Position numbers and translations under genes: made by a program. From contig JASLKC010000038.1 in the NCBI GenBank assembly GCA_030747785.1, positions 1-33,093 on the forward strand: 33,093 bases of DNA, written 5' to 3'. This DNA is from Candidatus Poseidoniaceae archaeon (GTDB taxonomy: Archaea; Thermoplasmatota; Poseidoniia; Poseidoniales; Poseidoniaceae). Shown here one piece after another: positions 28,929-33,093 of this stretch. The notes under the pieces are model-generated. The model was not told the origin of the DNA. It searched no databases and saw only the letters and a program-made list of their open reading frames with translations. Each line of letters opens with the position of its first letter. Position 1 is the first letter of the stretch.

Positions 28929-30226
28929 GCGGACAGGAAGTTCCCCCCAATCCTTTGATGAAATCATCATTTGTCCCATTTGCTATTGGAATGATGGCTT
29001 TCATGTTTGGATGGGAACCCCTTGGAATTTGTGGATTTGTCATCGGAATTATCATGATGATTATTGCAGGGCTTTCTCAGGCTACTGCAGAGGGATTTGG
29101 TGCAGCCCAAGGTAAAATGGTACTGAAACAAGATGAGTCAGGGCAGTGGGGATGGACACAAACTGGCGGCCCAGCAAATTCGGCACAAAATAGTAACATG
29201 GGAATGTTGGTGCAACAACAAGTAACCAAAATGCAACCCCAAATGGCTAATTTACAACCCGATAACCAAAGAATGAAACTCCTCATTTCTGAAGTTAGCC
29301 GAGGTAACATTGACATCAAAGACCTCGAACTCAAAGATGTCAATTCCATCGCTTCGACGTTCGGAGTCCAAACTAGTAGTTCCAAAGGAGAGGTAATCAA
29401 GAATTTGGTACTCTCTCCTAATGCTTCCAAGGCCCTCAAAATCACTGGTGCTACTCTTGCTGGAATTGGAACTCTTACTACTGTTGCAGGGGCTGCAAAG
29501 GTAGCCCGCCATGTTAACGACAAAAAGGACCTCACTGGTAAAGCTCGCCAAGCAATTGAAGACGCAAAAGAAGCAATTGCTGAAAAGAAAGAAGCGGTCA
29601 TTGATGATTTTGATTCGAAACTAGATGAGGTCGTTGCCGAAATCGAAAATAAGGTCGAAGGTGCCGAGCAATACCTCGAAGAGGAAATTGTTGAAGAAGA
29701 GCTTTCTGATGATATTACCGAGGTAGAAAACGAAGATATCATTGAGGATGATGTCGTTGAAGAAGAGGCTGAAGTGGAAGAAATTGCAGAAGAGATGGTT
29801 GTAATTGAAGAGGAAGTTGCCTCCACTGATGAACCGCAATCTCCTCCAGCAATTATCATCGAAGCAATTGAATTGGATGAAGGTATCAATACGCCACTAG
29901 AGATGGCGATTGAAACGATGGAAAATGCACGTTTATCCTCTGAAAGGAGAGCGATTATGGCTGCGGAGAACTCAGTACACATGGTCACTCTCAAGATTTC
30001 TAAGTTTGAAAAGACGTTGCTTGGTGATGCAACCTACCGTGGAGGACAAAGTGTCAGTGGCCTCATTGATGGAGGGCCGTACGAAGGTCTTGTCAAAATC
30101 CCTGTTGAACTCGATGAAGAGATTATGGCGTGCAAAGATGGTGATACTATCACACTCTATGCTCGAATTGTTGATTTCTCACCGAGTCGACGCAGACCGG
30201 TTCTGGAAGCAACTGAATTTGCTTAA
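28922..30226 (+). CDS. Membrane protein with coiled-coil acidic region, unknown function
   Basis: 434 residues from tandem ATG ATG (28922/28925). Two close N-terminal TM segments (FVPFAIGMMAFMFG and GICGFVIGIIMMIIAGL) are followed by a Gln-rich stretch (MLVQQQVTKMQPQMANLQ). A small domain and a hydrophobic Ala/Gly/Thr segment (about 180-205) follow. Next come about 100 residues of highly charged, Glu-rich coiled coil (for example EIENKVEGAEQYLEEE). The C-terminal 80 residues form a compact domain ending in FSPSRRRPVLEATEFA. The family is not recognised. GGGGGAT lies just upstream of the start codons, inside the loop of an inverted repeat. The stop abuts the stop of the acyl-CoA dehydrogenase gene. 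Confidence 0.68.
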   Translation: MMSGQEVPPNPLMKSSFVPFAIGMMAFMFGWEPLGICGFVIGIIMMIIAGLSQATAEGFGAAQGKMVLKQDESGQWGWTQTGGPANSAQNSNMGMLVQQQVTKMQPQMANLQPDNQRMKLLISEVSRGNIDIKDLELKDVNSIASTFGVQTSSSKGEVIKNLVLSPNASKALKITGATLAGIGTLTTVAGAAKVARHVNDKKDLTGKARQAIEDAKEAIAEKKEAVIDDFDSKLDEVVAEIENKVEGAEQYLEEEIVEEELSDDITEVENEDIIEDDVVEEEAEVEEIAEEMVVIEEEVASTDEPQSPPAIIIEAIELDEGINTPLEMAIETMENARLSSERRAIMAAENSVHMVTLKISKFEKTLLGDATYRGGQSVSGLIDGGPYEGLVKIPVELDEEIMACKDGDTITLYARIVDFSPSRRRPVLEATEFA

Positions 30227-31399
30227 TCAAGGTTGTATTGCACGACCAATTACGATACGCTGTACTTCTTGAGTTCCTTCATAGATCTGTGTTATCTTAG
30301 CATCGCGGAAGAAACGTTCAACTGGGAATTCCTTGGTATATCCATATCCTCCTAGGACCTGTACTGCACGCTCAGCAACCCACATTGCGGTATCACCTGC
30401 GAATAATTTGGCCATACTTGCTTCTTTGGAATGACGAGGGCCTCCATTCTCGTAATGATTCTGCTTAGCCCATGAGGCCTTGTAGACTAGGAGACGTGCT
30501 GCATCAATCCTTGTTGCCATATCGGCCAAATAGGCTGTAATCATCTGATGATGAGCGATCGGCTTGCCGAAAGTCTCTCTCTCATGAGCAAACTTGAGGG
30601 CTGCTTCGAATGCACCCTGAGCGATTCCAAGTCCTTGAGCTGCAATACCAATTCGCGAGTTGTCTAAAGCATTCATTGCTATTCCAAAACCCTTACCAGG
30701 TGCCTTGAGAACATTCTCCGCTGGCACCTTACAATTCTCCAGAATTAGCGTACAGGTATCAGAAGACCTAATTCCCAATTTGTCTTCCTTCTTTCCAACA
30801 GTAAATCCCTCATATGATTGCTCTACGATGAAAGCAGTAGAACCTCCATGCTTCTTTACACCATAATCAGGATGGTCGACATCCTTAGCGAATAATACAT
30901 AGATTTGGGCCTGTGCTCCATTTGTAACCCACATTTTCTCACCGTTGAGGACCCAATGGCTCCCATCATCGGATAGTTTTGCCTTACAGGTCATTGCAGC
31001 CGCATCGGTTCCTGCTCCAGCTTCAGACAGAGAATAAGCTCCGACCTCACCCGCAGCAAGGCGGGGCAAATACCGTGATTTTTGATCATCATTACCATGA
31101 AGAGTAATTGTCTTGGAACACAAACCAACATGCACGCAATACATCACTGCAAAGGACGGGTCGACCCTAGCTAATTCCTCGATGATAATCGCTTCAGAGA
31201 TATCATCGACAGGATTTCCACCGTATTCTTCGGGAATTGTAATACCTTGAAGTCCAAAATCGAGAAATTCCTGCCACTCCGCGGCTGGAGGAATTTGATT
31301 GTTGTCACGATGCTCAATAGTTGGGGGTAGAACCGTTTCTGCGAAATCGCGCACTAGTTCTCTTATCATCTGTTGCTCATCAGTTTCGTGGAACTGCAT
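30227..31399 (-). CDS. Acyl-CoA dehydrogenase (short-chain/butyryl-CoA type)
   Basis: 390 residues from ATG 31399, the normal length. FAD enzyme that oxidises acyl-CoA to enoyl-CoA in beta-oxidation. Signatures are YSLSEAGAGTDAAAM (FAD/substrate-binding), GEKMWVTNGAQA, RETFGKPIAHHQ, QVLGGYGYTKEFPVERFFRD and QIYEGTQEVQR with the catalytic Glu374. The position of that Glu in YEGT is the short-chain/butyryl class. No electron-transfer flavoprotein gene is near. The start is supported by GGAG five bases upstream and by an AT-rich box (31437-31446). The frame also allows ATG 31426, which is less likely. The gene is divergent from the GcvH-like gene with a 110-base shared promoter region. Confidence 0.92.
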   Translation of the reverse strand: MQFHETDEQQMIRELVRDFAETVLPPTIEHRDNNQIPPAAEWQEFLDFGLQGITIPEEYGGNPVDDISEAIIIEELARVDPSFAVMYCVHVGLCSKTITLHGNDDQKSRYLPRLAAGEVGAYSLSEAGAGTDAAAMTCKAKLSDDGSHWVLNGEKMWVTNGAQAQIYVLFAKDVDHPDYGVKKHGGSTAFIVEQSYEGFTVGKKEDKLGIRSSDTCTLILENCKVPAENVLKAPGKGFGIAMNALDNSRIGIAAQGLGIAQGAFEAALKFAHERETFGKPIAHHQMITAYLADMATRIDAARLLVYKASWAKQNHYENGGPRHSKEASMAKLFAGDTAMWVAERAVQVLGGYGYTKEFPVERFFRDAKITQIYEGTQEVQRIVIGRAIQP

Positions 31400-31436
31400 G
31401 CTAACTCCGAAGTGGTTCAAGCACATGACACTTGTC

Positions 31437-31446
31437 CATATTTTGG
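31437..31446 (-). promoter_or_regulatory. AT-rich promoter element for the acyl-CoA dehydrogenase gene
   Basis: On the minus strand CCAAAATATG lies about 43 bases before ATG 31399, giving a predicted leader of roughly 16 bases that contains the GGAG ribosome-binding site. Confidence 0.5.
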
Positions 31447-31476
31447 ATATCTGAAAATACTCTCACAAACATTGTG

Positions 31477-31484
31477 TTAAAATA
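31477..31484 (+). promoter_or_regulatory. TATA-like box for the GcvH-like gene
   Basis: TTAAAATA lies about 30 bases before ATG 31510 and 36 before ATG 31516. It places the promoter inside the longer open frame (TTG 31432), which argues against that upstream start. Confidence 0.55.
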
Positions 31485-31509
31485 CCACTTATTTGACGGC
31501 GCGGTGGAG

Positions 31510-31914
31510 ATGACCATGGACGAGGAAATCATGGAATTTGGAATTGCACACAGTAGAAAGTACTCTAGAGACCATCTTTGGTATCAAGAAAAGGATGATA
31601 GGTTAGTAATTGGGCTATCCGATTTCATGGCAAAGGATATTGGGGAAGTTCTTCGAGTCATCCTACCACATGCTGAAACTGAAGTTGATGAAGAACAGAG
31701 CCTCTTCTCTATCTGGACTGCAAGTGAAAAACTCACATTCCCTTCTCCATTCAGTGGAGAGGTATCCGAAGTTAACGGTGAAGTTGAAATCAATCCTGAT
31801 TTGGTAAACGAATCACCATATGACCTAGGTTGGATCATCATTCTTGCACCTCACGAAATCGACATGGAAAACCTCCTCGAGCCAGATGAGTATGTCGATT
31901 TCCTCGCAGAATGA
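31510..31914 (+). CDS. Glycine-cleavage H-protein-like (lipoyl-domain) protein with altered lipoyl hairpin
   Basis: 134 residues from ATG 31510 (ATG 31516 also possible). H-protein-like order: HSRKYSRDHLWYQ, VIGLSDFMAKDIGEVLRVILP, then SPFSGEVSEVNGEVEINPDLVN, then SPYDLGWII and LLEPDEYVDFL. H protein carries lipoyl between the P, T and L proteins of glycine cleavage. The usual lipoylated ESVKA is here TASEKL (residues 70-75), with two fewer residues before SP, so Lys74 may or may not be modified. No gcvP, gcvT or lipoate genes are adjacent. TTAAAATA (31477-31484) lies about 30 bases before the ATG, and GGTGGAG lies just before it. Either a specialised or degenerate H protein. Confidence 0.75.
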   Translation: MTMDEEIMEFGIAHSRKYSRDHLWYQEKDDRLVIGLSDFMAKDIGEVLRVILPHAETEVDEEQSLFSIWTASEKLTFPSPFSGEVSEVNGEVEINPDLVNESPYDLGWIIILAPHEIDMENLLEPDEYVDFLAE

Positions 31915-31963
31915 GGCGGCAGACTCTTGAGTTAGAGATTCAACGTTTACTTGGAGCGATGAG

Positions 31964-33067
31964 ATGGACCTCGACCGTCACGATTTTCAACTCGAGGAGT
32001 TGATTGAACGAATTCGCACCAGTGACCATCGTTTAATCGCATTACAAGTTCCCGAAGGACTGAAAATGCAAGCCCTTGAAATGATGGATGAAATCGAGGA
32101 TGAGACTTCAGCAAAAGTCGTTCTCGCTGCAGACCCTTGCTATGGCGCATGTGACCTCGTACATGACAAGATGAAAATGATGGGAGTAGAACTTGTAGCT
32201 CACATGGGACATTCTCAGATGAATATTGAGTCGGGAATGCCGACTCAATTCATTGATGTAACCTATGATGGCGACCCTGTGATCGACCCCGTTCTACCCC
32301 TTCTTGCTCAACATCGAGCAATCGCAGAAGCTCGTCTTGGCGAAGGTGATATAGATCTTTCAGAAGAGGAAGCCAAAGAGCGATTCTTGGACGCAGTAGG
32401 TCGTGTTGCGCCTCTTAAAGGCTCAAAATTAGGCTTGGTCGGTTCTATCCAGCACCTTCACTTAATATTCGACTACAAAGAACGGTTTGAAGCGGCTGGA
32501 TTTGAGGTTGAAGTTCCCGTTGGCGGAGCCCGACTAACTTTCCCCGGTCAGGTACTTGGCTGCAATTACTCGGGAGATGATGATGAAATCGGACACTACT
32601 TATTCCTTGGAAGCGGTGATTTCCACCCTATCGGCCTCGCCCTCCATACTGGTAAACCACTAGCAATGCTTGACCCATATACAGGTGATGCGAGCGAAAT
32701 GGGTGCAGAACGTATCGAAAGAATCTTGCGGCAGCGCTTTGGAATGATAATGTCCATCCAAGATTCCCAAACTTTTGCAATTTTGATTGGAGAAAAGCCT
32801 GGACAGATGCGAAGAACTCTCGCGCTTCGTCTAAAGCGCCTTCTTACCAAACACGGCAAGAAGGGATATCTTCTCGCTCTCGAGCATATCGGCCCGGAAT
32901 TAATCGATTTCTATCCTGTAGATGCATTCGTCAACACCGCATGTCCTCGAATCGCTATCGATGATGCGGTGAAGTATGGTAAGCCTCTGGTAACTCCATT
33001 TGAACTTGAGGTTGCGCTGGGCGAGAAGAATTGGGAGACGGGGTACCAATTCGATGAAATCCCTTGA
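31964..33067 (+). CDS. dph2: Diphthamide biosynthesis protein Dph2 (archaeal radical SAM-like enzyme)
   Basis: 367 residues. Transfers the 3-amino-3-carboxypropyl group of SAM to the target His of elongation factor 2, the first step of diphthamide synthesis. The three cluster cysteines are C59 in DPCYGACD, C200 in VLGCNYSG and C327 in NTACPRIAIDD, one per domain, as in the archaeal homodimer whose [4Fe-4S] cluster cleaves SAM to an aminocarboxypropyl radical. VPEGLK near residue 29 is also conserved. The length is slightly above the archaeal norm (about 340), because of an insert near residues 120-145. GGAG seven bases before ATG 31964 supports the start. Diphthamide is absent from bacteria, so this gene anchors the archaeal assignment. 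It lies 49 bases after the GcvH-like gene. Confidence 0.93.
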   Translation: MDLDRHDFQLEELIERIRTSDHRLIALQVPEGLKMQALEMMDEIEDETSAKVVLAADPCYGACDLVHDKMKMMGVELVAHMGHSQMNIESGMPTQFIDVTYDGDPVIDPVLPLLAQHRAIAEARLGEGDIDLSEEEAKERFLDAVGRVAPLKGSKLGLVGSIQHLHLIFDYKERFEAAGFEVEVPVGGARLTFPGQVLGCNYSGDDDEIGHYLFLGSGDFHPIGLALHTGKPLAMLDPYTGDASEMGAERIERILRQRFGMIMSIQDSQTFAILIGEKPGQMRRTLALRLKRLLTKHGKKGYLLALEHIGPELIDFYPVDAFVNTACPRIAIDDAVKYGKPLVTPFELEVALGEKNWETGYQFDEIP

Positions 33068-33093
33068 CGGTAATTTCATTATTCACATCGTAT

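Noticed and set aside
29621-29839. Low-complexity acidic repeat as a tandem DNA repeat
   Set aside because: The Glu-rich stretch comes from GAA/GAG codons in a coding frame; no exact repeat unit recurs in the DNA.
29077-29994. Long minus-strand open frame antisense to the acidic membrane protein
   Set aside because: Its Ser-rich translation is the shadow of Glu/Asp codons on the plus strand; no domain is recognisable.

Overview
The window reads as a piece of a planktonic euryarchaeal genome, most likely Marine Group II (Candidatus Poseidoniales). Archaeal markers are a Hel308-type helicase, an archaeal Dph2 and TATA-box promoters placed about 26 bases before some start codons. These sit beside a bacterial-type gyrA/gyrB pair, a bacterial-type class II CCA-adding enzyme and several secreted or membrane-anchored peptidases, a mixture typical of that group. 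The assignment is inferred from gene content; no rRNA or tRNA gene is visible. Coding density is very high: 26 genes, and only one gap over 300 bases (11927-12260).

Layout. 1-783 is the N-terminal part of a Hel308-like helicase running off the left edge. 834-4524 holds a small membrane protein with a TerB-like tail, then a leftward three-gene cluster (hotdog thioesterase, SprT-like zinc metallopeptidase, large membrane-anchored protein). 4597-7158 holds a convergent pair: a succinylglutamate desuccinylase/aspartoacylase-family enzyme and an isopropylmalate/homocitrate-synthase-family enzyme. 7243-11926 is the gyrB-gyrA operon. 11927-12260 is a structured gap before aroD (type I 3-dehydroquinate dehydratase). 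13056-18282 encodes two exported membrane-anchored proteins, one a 1390-residue metalloprotease with PKD-like repeats. 18371-21773 is a rightward run: M28 peptidase, three-TM protein with a carboxypeptidase-regulatory-like domain, and a thymidylate-kinase-like fusion. 21774-23281 has two divergent membrane-protein genes. 23440-27143 is a tight operon of a PIMT-like methyltransferase, a HEAT-repeat protein and an M61 aminopeptidase. 27135-30226 has a SerK/ParB-like protein, the CCA enzyme and an acidic membrane protein. 30227-33067 has an acyl-CoA dehydrogenase, a GcvH-like protein and Dph2.

How it fits together. The M28, M61, HELQH-type and desuccinylase-family enzymes plus acyl-CoA dehydrogenase fit a heterotroph that degrades proteins and fatty acids. 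GyrAB, the CCA enzyme, Hel308 and Dph2 are housekeeping.

The most striking non-gene signals are: (i) all six convergent gene pairs end with abutting or overlapping stop codons, four of them with exactly zero bases between; (ii) perfect 7-bp inverted repeats that would hide the ribosome-binding site or start codon of three membrane-protein genes, one with a GNRA tetraloop on the sense strand; and (iii) a multi-hairpin stretch between gyrB and aroD flanked by a TATA-like box and a T-run. I found no CRISPR array, insertion sequence, prophage or integrated element.
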